Below are positions 53,053-62,800 of a DNA stretch of 64,000 nucleotides, in pieces (position 1 is the stretch's first letter; each line of letters begins with the position of its first letter). The notes beneath the pieces are model-generated. The model did not search any database and was not told the DNA's origin. It worked only from the letters and a program-made list of their open reading frames with translations. Made by a program: the position numbers and the translations under genes. Source of the stretch: Candidatus Gottesmanbacteria bacterium (GTDB lineage: Bacteria; Patescibacteria; Microgenomatia; 2-02-FULL-39-11); assembly GCA_016186795.1 (NCBI GenBank), contig JACPKY010000002.1, positions 321,814 to 385,813 on the forward strand, read 5' to 3'.

Positions 53053-54191
53053 ATCTGACGTTTTCCAATCATTTCGTATAAGTGAATAACTTTTCGTGCA
53101 TGACTATTCCAGTTAAAACGGGCTACATATCCTGAAGTATCTTTAATAAGATTTGTCCGTAAATCACTATCTACGATTAACTGAACTAGTTTTTGAGAGA
53201 TCTCAACAGAGTCTGTGGGGTCAATGATAAGTGCGTGGTCTTTTACCAACTCCTTGAGACTTCCTCGATTTGAAGCAATAACAGGACACCCACAGGCCAT
53301 GGCCTCAAGAATCGGCAGTCCAAAACCCTCATAAAGGGAGGGATAGACAAATACCCGTGCGCCACTAAAGAGAGCCGGTAAATCTCTTTGTTCAACGAAA
53401 CCAAGAGTACGGACGTATTTTGAAGAAGAAATTTTTTCTCCCCAGCCAGGATTTCCTACAATAACGAGCTCAAGAGGCTTTCGCATTGCCTTTATAAGTG
53501 GATGTCTCTCAAATTCCAGAAACGCGGCGATGAGTGTTTTGAGATTCTTTCGCGGTTCAACAATGCCGACACTCAAAACATAATCGTCAAAAAGCGAATA
53601 TTTTTGCTTTACTCGTTCTATTTCCTGCTTTGACTGCGGTTGAAAGTCATTCGATACTCCCGGATAGATAACATGCACAATGGTATCAGAAACTTTCAAG
53701 ATACGGGTAATATCTTCTTTTGTACTATATGAATCTGAAATAATACAGTCCACCTCTTTTTGCACCCATCCCAGTCTTTTTTTTTGCGTGTCAACAATAT
53801 ATTGACTTGAAGTCTCTGGGTATTTGAGCGGAATAACATCATGTACTGTCGTTATTTTCACTGCTTTTGTTGGCGGTTGAATCCAGTCTGATGAGTGAAA
53901 GATGTCAATATCGGGAAGAAAAATATCAACCGGGAGTATGTGGAGAGAGTTCCATACAAAATTAATAACACTTGGCGGAAGGAAAATAAATTTTTTAGAA
54001 ACTCCGTTATGAATCTTTTTCATCTCGGAATGAAATTGTTCAAGTATATTCATCTGATGAAAAGCCACACCAAAGAGGATATACTCGTTTTTCTTATCAA
54101 CAGATAGAAGCGATGAAATAAGGTTCCGCGTATACGTAGCGACGCCACTTCCTTGATATACAATTTGTGAAATATCAATTGCGATTTTCAT
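53049..54191 (-). CDS. Family 4 glycosyltransferase
   Basis: The 380-residue protein starts MKIAIDISQIVYQGSGVATYTRNLI. It has HDVIPLKYP, SYSTKEDI, VIYPGVSNDF, SVGIVEPRKNLKTLI and EGFGLPILEAMACGCPVIAS. The last two give the same PRKN and E-x7-E pattern as the gene at 51922. An in-frame ATG 4 codons upstream (54203) is possible. It overlaps the methyltransferase end and is translationally coupled to the next GT4. Confidence 0.89.
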   Translation of the reverse strand: MKIAIDISQIVYQGSGVATYTRNLISSLLSVDKKNEYILFGVAFHQMNILEQFHSEMKKIHNGVSKKFIFLPPSVINFVWNSLHILPVDIFLPDIDIFHSSDWIQPPTKAVKITTVHDVIPLKYPETSSQYIVDTQKKRLGWVQKEVDCIISDSYSTKEDITRILKVSDTIVHVIYPGVSNDFQPQSKQEIERVKQKYSLFDDYVLSVGIVEPRKNLKTLIAAFLEFERHPLIKAMRKPLELVIVGNPGWGEKISSSKYVRTLGFVEQRDLPALFSGARVFVYPSLYEGFGLPILEAMACGCPVIASNRGSLKELVKDHALIIDPTDSVEISQKLVQLIVDSDLRTNLIKDTSGYVARFNWNSHARKVIHLYEMIGKRQI

Positions 54192-54927
54192 AGAAGAATT
54201 CAAGTTGAAAAATCTGTCTGTATGTGGGTCCCCTTGTGATCATAAGAAGAGGCAGGAAAAAAAGCAAAATTTTCCGAAAAAATATATCCACAAAAAAACT
54301 TCTTGTCATCCACCCCTGCATAAGAAAATAACGAATGCGAAAATCCTCATTCCCAAAAATAGAGATTGTAAATGGAATATGTTTCTTTTTTGCATATCGT
54401 CTCAAACGGGCAACAAAATCAGATTGTTCCGGAAGACCATATTTTACCTGTTCTTCTAAAAAAAAGTACGATCTGCCAAATTTCTCCTGATACTTTTTAT
54501 CAAGAAGTACATCTTGTTGGTAAGATCTCCTCCCACAAGGTACTGCAAGAATGATTTTGTACTTTCCAACTCGAACTAACTCTTTAATCACCCGATCTCG
54601 AGAAGAGGGAAGGATATGCTCAAGAGCATCAATGCTAATTACAACATCAAACGCATTATCTGAAAAAGGGAGGTTTGTAGCATTTGCCACAACTTGTTGT
54701 AGTAATTTATGAAATGGTGGAGAAAAATGCGTATCGACGCCTACCACCTTCCGCTTTAAGTATGGAGCAATACCTAGTCCTCCTGACCCAACCTCCAAAA
54801 CTGAAACATTGTCTCCAAGAATTTTTATTTTTTCCACAATTGGAAGATACCGGATAGCAACTTCTGGATGCCAACGAGAGAAATGCCCGAAGTTGGCAAA
54901 AACGCCCGCAATATCAGATTTTTTCAT
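54175..54927 (-). CDS. Class I SAM-dependent methyltransferase
   Basis: The 250-residue protein has SAM motif I VLEVGSGGLGIAPYL near 43, VVGVDTHF for strand 2, and VISIDALEHILP for motif II. A C-terminal hydrophobic stretch (FFVDIFFRKILLFFLPLLMI) may contact membrane. It could methylate a terminal glycan or lipid-linked substrate. The ATG at 54927 was chosen over 54945; it overlaps the upstream membrane protein by 14 bases. Confidence 0.82.
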   Translation of the reverse strand: MKKSDIAGVFANFGHFSRWHPEVAIRYLPIVEKIKILGDNVSVLEVGSGGLGIAPYLKRKVVGVDTHFSPPFHKLLQQVVANATNLPFSDNAFDVVISIDALEHILPSSRDRVIKELVRVGKYKIILAVPCGRRSYQQDVLLDKKYQEKFGRSYFFLEEQVKYGLPEQSDFVARLRRYAKKKHIPFTISIFGNEDFRIRYFLMQGWMTRSFFVDIFFRKILLFFLPLLMITRGPTYRQIFQLEFFYENRN

Positions 54928-56311
54928 ACCGATAAATAAACCCAACTCCAGGAAAATCTCGAATCTCCTTCTCCTCGTATGAGTGAGTAGAAAGATATAA
55001 TCGTATCATACCCTTCTGGTCCGTAAGTCCTGTAAGATACTGAAAAAAATACACAGTATTCTTTCCAGAAATTTTCTCCTCCAATATGAGAAGATCGTCG
55101 TCACTAACAATAAATGATGGAGCGATTCCAAAAGATGGAGAATTACCTTTGTAGTACCAAAGATAAGGGGCAAATGGACTGGGAAATGCAAATAAGACTA
55201 CGCTTTTTGGGGTTTCTGTTTTTTCAATAAATGAAATTGCTGCTCTCCAATTTTCTCTTTGAACATAGGAATTAGTATAGTATTGCCAAAGTCCGATGGC
55301 GCTCGTTGTAACGATAATTAAGATTCCCAAAATTAATAATCGGAAACGCAACTTTAGTATCCAGGTTGCAAGAATCAGATAAAAGAGTGGAAGTAAAAAG
55401 AGAAGTCGTTGTGGAGCAACAACTGGTATGAATGCGTTTGCTATTACGGCAGCAACAAATGGAGTAAAGAAAAGAGAAAGTAAGATTTTTCCACTCTTTT
55501 CTCTCCAAAACGTAAGACAACTTATGATAAAAAGCGCCATTTCAGGAATGAGAACAAGTGATGCGCTTATATTGTTTGAGACTGTTATCTTGCCAAGAAT
55601 AAATTTCGCAAATGTTGAAGGAATTAACGAAACATTTGCAACAGAAACAACACTCGTCCATCCATGGAATTGTCCTCCCAAACCCACTCTTAATTGTTGA
55701 GCAAAAAACGGAATCCACGCCCAAAAAATAATTGCAGCTATAGTTAATGCGATTATAATATTTTTGATATCTTTTCTTTGGAAAAAAAGAATATAGAAAA
55801 GATGTGATAAAAAGACAAAAAACGTAAAGTAGTTAGTTAAAATCGCAAAAATTCCCAAAATTGTGTACCAAAACCACCGGCTTTTTAATATTAAATATGT
55901 TGCAAAAAGAGAAAGAAAAACAAAAAGCATGTAAGGACGAGCTTCTTGTGAATACCATACATGATAGGAAGAAACGGTAAGAAAGAGGCTTGCTAAAACT
56001 CCTGTTCGTTTATTTGCAAGACGTGTACCGATCAGATAGGTCATCACAATTGAACCCAGTGAAAAAATTACACTCGGGAGTCGAATCCAGACTTCGGAAG
56101 ACCCACCAAGGAGCCAAAAATGAAGAAAAAGATGGTAAAAGGGTGGATGAAAATCGGCTGCAATATCAAATTGCTGCCAAAATGGTCGTGATGATTCTAT
56201 AACTTGGGCTGCCTCGTCAAGCCATAAGCTTTGATTTAACGTAATGAGACGAAGAAATAAAGCTAAAAGTAGAATACTAAATAGAATTCTATTTTTCATG
56301 AAATAGTTCAT
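54914..56311 (-). CDS. GT-C (GT39-like) polyprenyl-phosphate-sugar glycosyltransferase
   Basis: The 465-residue protein has about 10-11 helices. The first outer loop holds the catalytic-type acidic pair in SLWLDEA (Asp32, Glu33). Then come DFHPPFYHLFLHFW and YSQEARPYML, the pattern of the PMT/ArnT-like family (GT39). It would take sugar from polyprenyl-P-sugar on the outer leaflet. The GT2 at 60343, a polyprenyl-P-mannose synthase-like enzyme, could make that donor. It precedes the methyltransferase at 54175. Confidence 0.83.
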   Translation of the reverse strand: MNYFMKNRILFSILLLALFLRLITLNQSLWLDEAAQVIESSRPFWQQFDIAADFHPPFYHLFLHFWLLGGSSEVWIRLPSVIFSLGSIVMTYLIGTRLANKRTGVLASLFLTVSSYHVWYSQEARPYMLFVFLSLFATYLILKSRWFWYTILGIFAILTNYFTFFVFLSHLFYILFFQRKDIKNIIIALTIAAIIFWAWIPFFAQQLRVGLGGQFHGWTSVVSVANVSLIPSTFAKFILGKITVSNNISASLVLIPEMALFIISCLTFWREKSGKILLSLFFTPFVAAVIANAFIPVVAPQRLLFLLPLFYLILATWILKLRFRLLILGILIIVTTSAIGLWQYYTNSYVQRENWRAAISFIEKTETPKSVVLFAFPSPFAPYLWYYKGNSPSFGIAPSFIVSDDDLLILEEKISGKNTVYFFQYLTGLTDQKGMIRLYLSTHSYEEKEIRDFPGVGFIYRYEKI

Positions 56312-56314
56312 AGG

Positions 56315-57178
56315 TTATCTTTTATATTTCACTTCTCCAAATACCGAACCAACTATACTTTGTATTACAGCAATAGAATATATCAGTTGAAAGGGAATCT
56401 GATAGAAATGACGGAATTTGACCCCAAGTATAACTCCATTGAAAACCTGAAAAAGCGGATTATACCTTATCAGATTGAAAATAATTCGGGGAAATGAACC
56501 CGTTATAAATTCGTTTTTTCCAATCCACCGTGCTTGAGCGTATACCTCCAAAATAGATGAAGGATTTTTATGGTAACAAACTGCAGTAGTTACAGAAGCT
56601 AAATATCCCAACTTACGAGATAATGTCCAATCATCTGTAAATCCGATATCATCAAATCCACCAACTTTTCTAAACTCCATTGTTTTAATTGCACGAAATA
56701 CTGGAGATTTATCCGGGTAGTCCTGGGGAATTCGTCTTTTTGATGATATTCCTTCGTTATAATTCCATGAGCGTGCCCATGGATTATTCCAATTTTCTAC
56801 GTATTCAGCCTTGGTAAAGGTACCTCTACTTTTTTGCCCTCGGATTGGTTTTGTCAGCTCATCAACAAAATTTTGAGCAAATATCATATCACCATCAACA
56901 AATACGAGAATTTCTCCCGAAGCTCTTGATACGCCTAAGTTTCTAGCCTTTGCAGTTCCCTGGTGAGATGACTGGAGAAAAATGATTTTGGCAAGCATAC
57001 CTTTCTCATCTAAATACTTTTGAATTATCTTTTGACTATTATCACTTGAGCCATCATCCACAAGAATAATTTCTAACGGCTTATACGTTTGGCTTTCCAA
57101 TGATGAAAGACAAAATTTTATGGATTTTTCTTCGTTATATACCGGAATTACAATAGAAATAAGGAGGTTAGATTTCAT
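56315..57178 (-). CDS. Family 2 glycosyltransferase
   Basis: The 287-residue protein begins LLISIVIPVYNEEKSIKFCL with VDDGSSDNS, VFVDGDMIF, DDWTLSRKLGY and ARWIGKNE. It has a hydrophobic C-terminal part. It is paralogous to the AT-rich gene at 1993-2814. The ATG at 57178 overlaps the DUF2079 gene end by 11 bases; the frame opens 13 codons earlier inside that gene. Donor and acceptor unknown. Confidence 0.86.
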   Translation of the reverse strand: MKSNLLISIVIPVYNEEKSIKFCLSSLESQTYKPLEIILVDDGSSDNSQKIIQKYLDEKGMLAKIIFLQSSHQGTAKARNLGVSRASGEILVFVDGDMIFAQNFVDELTKPIRGQKSRGTFTKAEYVENWNNPWARSWNYNEGISSKRRIPQDYPDKSPVFRAIKTMEFRKVGGFDDIGFTDDWTLSRKLGYLASVTTAVCYHKNPSSILEVYAQARWIGKNEFITGSFPRIIFNLIRYNPLFQVFNGVILGVKFRHFYQIPFQLIYSIAVIQSIVGSVFGEVKYKR

Positions 57179-58661
57179 ATTTACACTCTTGAAGTTCGTT
57201 ATTTGTTTCTTTAACATCCTCGTTTCTTTTTAAAAGATATGCCTCCCCTTTTTGGACTATAACAGAAAATTTCTTGTTCAGTAATAAATCTTCAAAACAA
57301 ACCTTCATTTGATTTTTGGTTAGCGGAGAAAATGCATTCGGACTCTCATGCATATCAATTGCGATATACGAAGCATTCCTAATTTCTGGAAGGAGAGAAA
57401 TATTGTCTCTTTGGGAAATATGTGGTACTAAGTTATTTTGAGAAGAAACGGGAGCATCATGAGGAATCTTCTTCAGTACTTCTTCTATATCACTCATCCA
57501 AGACTGATTTTCATACAATTGCATCTTCGCAATTGAGTGTATCGGTCCACGAAAATATACATCTTGTGCTAAAGCAAAAAAAATAACATACACTCCAAAC
57601 AAAACAAAAACATTTTTCCTTCCTAATTTGATTCTTCTACTTATCAAATCAGAATATTTAGATATCGAATACACTGATGCAATAGAGAGTAAAATCCCAA
57701 GGGGTGCTGCGTGATGATTTACATTCACCCACTTGGTAAATTGTGGACCGGCATAGATAAAACGTGAAGCAAAATGCCCGATGATTGGAATCATATGTAT
57801 AGGAGAAAAAAGCGGAAGAAATCCGTATGAGAAAAGAGAGGAAATGACCGTTCGGAGCTTTACTTCAGGAATTATCATACTACGTATAAAAAACAGAGGA
57901 TCGGAAATACTCTTTTTCAAAACATCGGAAACTGTATACCCTGCCACACCAAAATCGTTATGGGAATATATTCCCCGAACAGAGAAAAATGGCATAATAA
58001 TATAAATAAGTGTGAAAAATGATAGAAGACCAATAGCCATCGTTACAAGTCCTAAACGCTTCTTTTTATAAAATAACCAGACAACAAGTCCAAGTGGAAC
58101 AACTAGTAGTCCTAATTCTTCCTTCGTTCCGATAAGACCACCAAGGGATACCCAATACATGATGGTTCGTCTTGTTTCCAAAGAATAAAAAAAGAGAGCT
58201 AAAAAAAGGGGGGCGAATGCCATCTGGTGAAACTCATTTAAAATTGTCCACTGTGTGCCGATAAAAAGAAGATACGACATGCATATTGAAAATGAAAAAA
58301 ACAGACTTTTTGTTGTCTTTTTCGTAAGAAGGTATAAGGGAAGTGCAGCCATAACGACAATAAATGCTTGTCCAATAAGAATCATTCTGACATCAGTTTT
58401 GATCATGTATAGAGGTGCAAGAAAGTAAAGAACTGGTTGAAAATGATCGGCAAGTAAGTTTTCATGTGCAATCGTACTATATGCAATAAGATCTCCACGA
58501 CTTACTTTCCAGATAATCTGATCAAAAAATCCTAAATCCCATCCGAATGTCTGGAAATGATTATGTGTTTGAATTGAGATGATAGAAAATATCCCCCACA
58601 CAAGAAGAAGTAACGCGAAAACTGCGCCTATATCACGTGGGAAATTTCGGATGCGTTCCAT
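57168..58661 (-). CDS. DUF2079-like multi-pass membrane protein (GT-C-like)
   Basis: The 497-residue protein has about 10 helices and the DUF2079 N-terminal pattern FGWDLGFFDQIIWKVSRGDLI with HENLLADHFQP. It ends in a soluble part with SQNNLVPHISQRD. The family is thought to be GT-C-like and occurs in glycan loci; its reaction is not known. A TATAAA box 5 bases before the ATG could give a leaderless message. The divergent plus-strand gene starts 24 bases away. Confidence 0.77.
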   Translation of the reverse strand: MERIRNFPRDIGAVFALLLLVWGIFSIISIQTHNHFQTFGWDLGFFDQIIWKVSRGDLIAYSTIAHENLLADHFQPVLYFLAPLYMIKTDVRMILIGQAFIVVMAALPLYLLTKKTTKSLFFSFSICMSYLLFIGTQWTILNEFHQMAFAPLFLALFFYSLETRRTIMYWVSLGGLIGTKEELGLLVVPLGLVVWLFYKKKRLGLVTMAIGLLSFFTLIYIIMPFFSVRGIYSHNDFGVAGYTVSDVLKKSISDPLFFIRSMIIPEVKLRTVISSLFSYGFLPLFSPIHMIPIIGHFASRFIYAGPQFTKWVNVNHHAAPLGILLSIASVYSISKYSDLISRRIKLGRKNVFVLFGVYVIFFALAQDVYFRGPIHSIAKMQLYENQSWMSDIEEVLKKIPHDAPVSSQNNLVPHISQRDNISLLPEIRNASYIAIDMHESPNAFSPLTKNQMKVCFEDLLLNKKFSVIVQKGEAYLLKRNEDVKETNNELQECKYEI

Positions 58662-58685
58662 GTATTTTTATACTACAATGATACC

Positions 58686-60359
58686 GTGAGAGTAACAAAA
58701 CCGCTCCTTTTCCTTTTGCTAATCATACTTACTTATCCTTTTCTGATCAAATATGTCTATGTAGCTCATAATCAGTACGAGCAAATTCCCCTTATACTTC
58801 GTATCCTTGATCCGTCATATCTCTCAAATGATTGGATTGTGAATGTCAACTCTCACTTTTCACCTCGGTATTTCTTTACCCTTTATATCGGTACAATATC
58901 CAGATTTATTCCTCTACACTTGACATATTTTATACATTATATTCTTACTATCGGTCTAGTTACATTAGCTACATATTACCTGGCTGTTAAAATCTTTCGC
59001 TCATCACTTACATCAATCCTTACTACGATGTTTATTCTTTTTGGCCAGAAGTATACCCTTGGAGGAAATGATCTCGTAGGGCGGGATTTTGATCCACCAC
59101 GATTTGCCTTCGGTTTGGCTAGTTCAGCAATTACATTATTCTTTTACCAGAAGTACTTAATTTCTTCTTTTCTATTATCCCTGGCAACATACATCCATCC
59201 TCTCATTGGGTTTGAAGTAGCAACGGTTTACTTTTTAACTTTAGCTGTAATTTTCTTGCGGATTAAACTTCAAGGGAAAAGCATATATTTTCAGGTTAAA
59301 AAATTTATCTCATCATTTCTTCTTTTTTCTTTGCTTTCTTCATTTTCTCTAATAACTTATTTGAAGTCTTTCTCTTCGTATTCACAAATTACGATAGATA
59401 AAGAAACGGTAGTAACTATTCTTGCCAAAATTCGTGCTCCGGCACATTATCTTCCATCAAGCTGGGCGATAAGTGATTTCATACTCTTCGGACTTATACT
59501 CTTGGCAGGATTTATCTGTTTCCGCTTACTTTGCCGAACAATGAACTTTATGGAAAAGTGGCTACTTATTATCCCTGTTATTTTTATACTCATTCTGTGT
59601 TTATTGGCAAGCAATTCTGCTGAAATAGATCTCTTGTACCCTATACTTTTTGCGCAGTTCTTCCGCTTAACAGTAATTATTTATTGGCTTTTTGCAATCC
59701 TTATTTATGGTACATGTTTCACTCACATGTTAGTTCCAAGAAAAAAAATAATTTTCCTGTTTCTCCCCGTACTTCCATTTTTTATCAGTCATCCAGAAGT
59801 TATTACTGCATCTGGTTTTACTCATTCACTTTATATTTTTTTAGCAGTAACATTTCCTTTATGGATCATACTTTTACGAAAGAAAGTAATCGGAATATTC
59901 GTATTTTCCATATTCTATGTAATTGTTGCACTTTCGCTTCTTTTTAAAAATTTTCCATTCCATTTTGAACAGTTGTACCCCTTACCTACTCCGGAAACAA
60001 AAATTGCATCATGGGCAAGAGAAAATACGGTACCGAATGCAATTTTCCTTACGCCACTCGATTTTTATACTTTTCGCTTAACCGCAAATCGCGCTATAGT
60101 AGTTGATTGGTTGGTTATGCCATTTGAACAGAGTGCAATGGTTGAATGGGCTCAAAGAATTGCAGATGTTTCGAGTATTGACTCAATCTTTGAAATTTCC
60201 GAAGAGAAAGCACGCGCAGGATTTAAAACTATAACATATGAGAGATTGACAAGTTTACGAAGAAAATATCCTTTCAATTACGTTATTACAGAATCTACAA
60301 TAAATCTCCCTTTGGAAAAAATTTACACAACTGATCAATTTTTCATCTATAAATTTTAA
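58686..60359 (+). CDS. Multi-pass membrane protein of unknown function (GT-C-like)
   Basis: The 557-residue protein uses a GTG start (a nearby ATG at 58679 is out of frame). It has about 11-12 helices and a conserved-looking first outer loop (DRSYLSNDW-like: LDPSYLSNDWIVNVNSHFS). The C-terminal soluble part has NAIFLTPLDFYTFRLTANRAIVVDW and MPFEQSAMVEWAQRI. I recall a similar ending in membrane proteins annotated as DUF6798, but cannot confirm it. It is the only plus-strand gene inside the glycan locus, and its last 17 bases overlap the convergent GT2. A TATACT box lies 11 bases before the GTG. Confidence 0.7.
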   Translation: MRVTKPLLFLLLIILTYPFLIKYVYVAHNQYEQIPLILRILDPSYLSNDWIVNVNSHFSPRYFFTLYIGTISRFIPLHLTYFIHYILTIGLVTLATYYLAVKIFRSSLTSILTTMFILFGQKYTLGGNDLVGRDFDPPRFAFGLASSAITLFFYQKYLISSFLLSLATYIHPLIGFEVATVYFLTLAVIFLRIKLQGKSIYFQVKKFISSFLLFSLLSSFSLITYLKSFSSYSQITIDKETVVTILAKIRAPAHYLPSSWAISDFILFGLILLAGFICFRLLCRTMNFMEKWLLIIPVIFILILCLLASNSAEIDLLYPILFAQFFRLTVIIYWLFAILIYGTCFTHMLVPRKKIIFLFLPVLPFFISHPEVITASGFTHSLYIFLAVTFPLWIILLRKKVIGIFVFSIFYVIVALSLLFKNFPFHFEQLYPLPTPETKIASWARENTVPNAIFLTPLDFYTFRLTANRAIVVDWLVMPFEQSAMVEWAQRIADVSSIDSIFEISEEKARAGFKTITYERLTSLRRKYPFNYVITESTINLPLEKIYTTDQFFIYKF

Positions 60360-61065
60360 GTCCCATCTTTTGTTGCCAAGTTATAATTTCGTCTCCCCAC
60401 CTAAACCAAAAAAGGTTCTTTAGAAATTCAATAACCGTACCAATTCTCACTGTAGATTTTCCTCCGGCACGATCGAGATTTCTCATTGGTATCTCTTTTA
60501 TTTTCCAATCCAGATAATGAGCTTTCACAGCAAATTCTGTATCAATAAAAGAATCAGCATATGTAAGTGAAAGCACTTTAAGGCGATCGCGTAAAAATAT
60601 TCGAGGGCTTCCATTTATGTCTTCAACATCTATGGGAAGAAAAAGTCGTGCAAGCTTGTTATAGATTTTAGACCGAATATACCGTATAAAATTCTCGCGG
60701 TTTACTCTTTTGATTTTAACAAGGTCAAACTTTCTCTCTTTTATTTCCGAAAAAAGGATGGGGATAATTTTTTCATCAACCTGTCCATCTGAAGGCATGT
60801 AACAAACATATTTTCCAGATGCAACCATAAGTCCCTTATAAACTGCACTACCGTATCCTCTCTTTGCCCGAATAATTCTGAAATGTGTATTTTCTTTTGC
60901 AATTTTTTTAAGCACATCCCATGTTTTATCTGTTGATCCATTTTCAACTAAAACAAGTTCGTAGGTAATGTTGTTTTGATCAAGTACTTTTTTTATTTTA
61001 TGTGAAATGTTCTCTATAATATCCTCTTCATTGAGAACCGGCAAGACAATTGTGAGATCAAGCAT
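60343..61065 (-). CDS. Family 2 glycosyltransferase, polyprenyl-phosphate-mannose/glucose synthase-like
   Basis: The 240-residue protein has LTIVLPVLNEEDIIENI, LVENGSTDKTWDVL, RGYGSAVYKGL and MPSDGQVDE, typical of the DPM1-like GT2 subgroup. It lacks the extra C-terminal membrane helices of some members. It could make polyprenyl-P-sugar from a nucleotide sugar such as GDP-mannose, feeding the GT-C enzymes of this locus. It overlaps the upstream transketolase gene by 8 bases. Confidence 0.82.
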   Translation of the reverse strand: MLDLTIVLPVLNEEDIIENISHKIKKVLDQNNITYELVLVENGSTDKTWDVLKKIAKENTHFRIIRAKRGYGSAVYKGLMVASGKYVCYMPSDGQVDEKIIPILFSEIKERKFDLVKIKRVNRENFIRYIRSKIYNKLARLFLPIDVEDINGSPRIFLRDRLKVLSLTYADSFIDTEFAVKAHYLDWKIKEIPMRNLDRAGGKSTVRIGTVIEFLKNLFWFRWGDEIITWQQKMGLKIYR

Positions 61066-61987
61066 ATTTTGTAAAATCTTTCAATATCCTGCGAACAATC
61101 GTTTCAATTGAAAGTCCGTAGATATGTCGTAAATATTCTTGGTTTCCAACCGTTTCAATAAATGTATCGTTAATTCCTAAGCGCTTAAAATAAATTTTTT
61201 CCTTACCTTTCTCAGACAACACCTCTGATACTGCAGTACCTAACCCTCCGACGATTGAATGCTCTTCGAGTGTGAAAATTGCCTTCGTTGCCTTAGCTAC
61301 TTTGATAATCACATCTTCATCGAGAGGTTTCACTGTATGCATATCGATAATACCAGTGTCAACTCCTTTTTGAGAAAGAATTCGTGCTGCCTGAAGCCCA
61401 TTGTAGACCATGTTTCCAGTAGCAATAAGAGTAAGATCAGCACCCCGTTTCAAGATAATACCCTTTCCGATTGTAAATGGAGATGTTGGTGTATATATGT
61501 CCGGTTCTCCTTTTTTCCCGAGTCGAAAATAAACCGGTCCTTTGTGTTTTAGGATTTCGACAAATGCTGCTTTTACTTGATTTCTATCAGAGGGACACAC
61601 AATGATAATATTGGGAAGACTCCTCATGATTGCGATATCTTCAAGAGAATGATGTGTTGCTCCTGCATGTCCATACGATAAACCTCCACCGGTTCCAATA
61701 ATTTTAACATTTGCATAATGAAGACAGATATCATTTCGTATTTGCTCAAATCCTCTCATAGTAACGAATGTCGCTATACTATAAACAATAGGAGTAAATC
61801 CAGTGAGAGCAAACCCACAGGCAACTCCCATCATATTTGCTTCTGCAACTCCAACGTTTAAAAATTGTTTTGGGAATTTTGATTTGAAATCTTCAAAGAC
61901 CGTATATCCCAGATCACCAGTTAGAAGAATTAGCTTCTTATCTCTCTTGGCAAGGATTCCTAATGACTGGACAAAGGCGTTTCTCAT
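61058..61987 (-). CDS. Transketolase-like enzyme, C-terminal subunit
   Basis: The 309-residue protein has the pyrimidine-binding domain (LILLTGDLGYTVFEDF, FLNVGVAEANMMGVACGFAL with the conserved Glu). It also has THHSLEDIAIMRSLPN and the C-terminal domain GLGTAVSEVL. It pairs with the TPP-binding subunit encoded 3 bases upstream to form a split transketolase. Either pentose phosphate metabolism or synthesis of a special sugar is possible; the glycan-locus setting leaves both open. Confidence 0.88.
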   Translation of the reverse strand: MRNAFVQSLGILAKRDKKLILLTGDLGYTVFEDFKSKFPKQFLNVGVAEANMMGVACGFALTGFTPIVYSIATFVTMRGFEQIRNDICLHYANVKIIGTGGGLSYGHAGATHHSLEDIAIMRSLPNIIIVCPSDRNQVKAAFVEILKHKGPVYFRLGKKGEPDIYTPTSPFTIGKGIILKRGADLTLIATGNMVYNGLQAARILSQKGVDTGIIDMHTVKPLDEDVIIKVAKATKAIFTLEEHSIVGGLGTAVSEVLSEKGKEKIYFKRLGINDTFIETVGNQEYLRHIYGLSIETIVRRILKDFTKYA

Positions 61988-61990
61988 TAT

Positions 61991-62800
61991 TTAATCTATT
62001 TCTTCTAACGCAGCGTAATACTGTTCTTTTTTAGGGTTAAGGTAGTGCCAGTCAATTGTATGCTCCATAAATGTCACACCTTTCCCCCGCACAGTATGAC
62101 AGATTATGATTGAAGGTTTGTTGGCCGAAGCTGCTGTTTTTTTAATAGTTGATAGTAATTTTGGCATACTATGGCCATCAACTTCGAGTACATTCCATCC
62201 AAAAGCTCGCCATTTGCTAGTTAGTGGTTCAAGTTGCAAAACCTCTTCAATGCTCCCAAATGCTTGCACTTTATTGTAATCAAGGAGAACTATTAAATTC
62301 TGCAAATGGTGATGTGAGGCAAAAAGTGCTGATTCCCACGTCTCTCCTTCGTCACATTCAGCATCTGACATCAAAACAACAACCCGAAAATTTTTCTTTC
62401 TAAGCTTAGCAGATATTGCCATTCCGGCACCTATTGATATCCCATGACCAAGAGAACCCGTTGAAATCTCTATCCCTAATACAGTATGTTTAGGGTGTTC
62501 CTCAAGAAGTCCTTTATCTTTACAATATTTGGAAAGATTTCTTTGGGGAAAAAATCCACGCAGAGCAAGCGTTGCATAAAGAGCAGGAGCGGCATGACCT
62601 TTACTTAGGATAAAACGATCACGATCATGCCATTTTGGTTTCCTAGGATTTATACGAAGAAAACTAAAGTACAAAATAACAAGAATTTCTACAATAGAGA
62701 AAGATGATCCAATATGTCCAACTTTTGACTCATACGAAATCGTTAGAATTATCTTCCGTATAGTCTTTGCGATATTTTCAAGATCTAGTGGCTTTTTCAT
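61991..62800 (-). CDS. Transketolase-like enzyme, N-terminal TPP-binding subunit
   Basis: The 269-residue protein has SYESKVGHIGSSFSIVEIL, DRFILSKGHAAPALYATL and GSLGHGISIGAGMAI. The TPP-diphosphate motif reads MSDAECDEGETWESAL...LDYN, where transketolases usually have GDG. It works with the C-terminal subunit downstream. Several in-frame starts exist: ATG at 62800 has GGAA a few bases upstream and was preferred to 62812. It overlaps the end of the epimerase gene. Confidence 0.87.
   Translation of the reverse strand: MKKPLDLENIAKTIRKIILTISYESKVGHIGSSFSIVEILVILYFSFLRINPRKPKWHDRDRFILSKGHAAPALYATLALRGFFPQRNLSKYCKDKGLLEEHPKHTVLGIEISTGSLGHGISIGAGMAISAKLRKKNFRVVVLMSDAECDEGETWESALFASHHHLQNLIVLLDYNKVQAFGSIEEVLQLEPLTSKWRAFGWNVLEVDGHSMPKLLSTIKKTAASANKPSIIICHTVRGKGVTFMEHTIDWHYLNPKKEQYYAALEEID

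Noticed and set aside
57161..57167. AAGGAGG, a Shine-Dalgarno look-alike
   Set aside because: It is on the plus strand while the genes here are on minus, so it is inside a coding region and not used.
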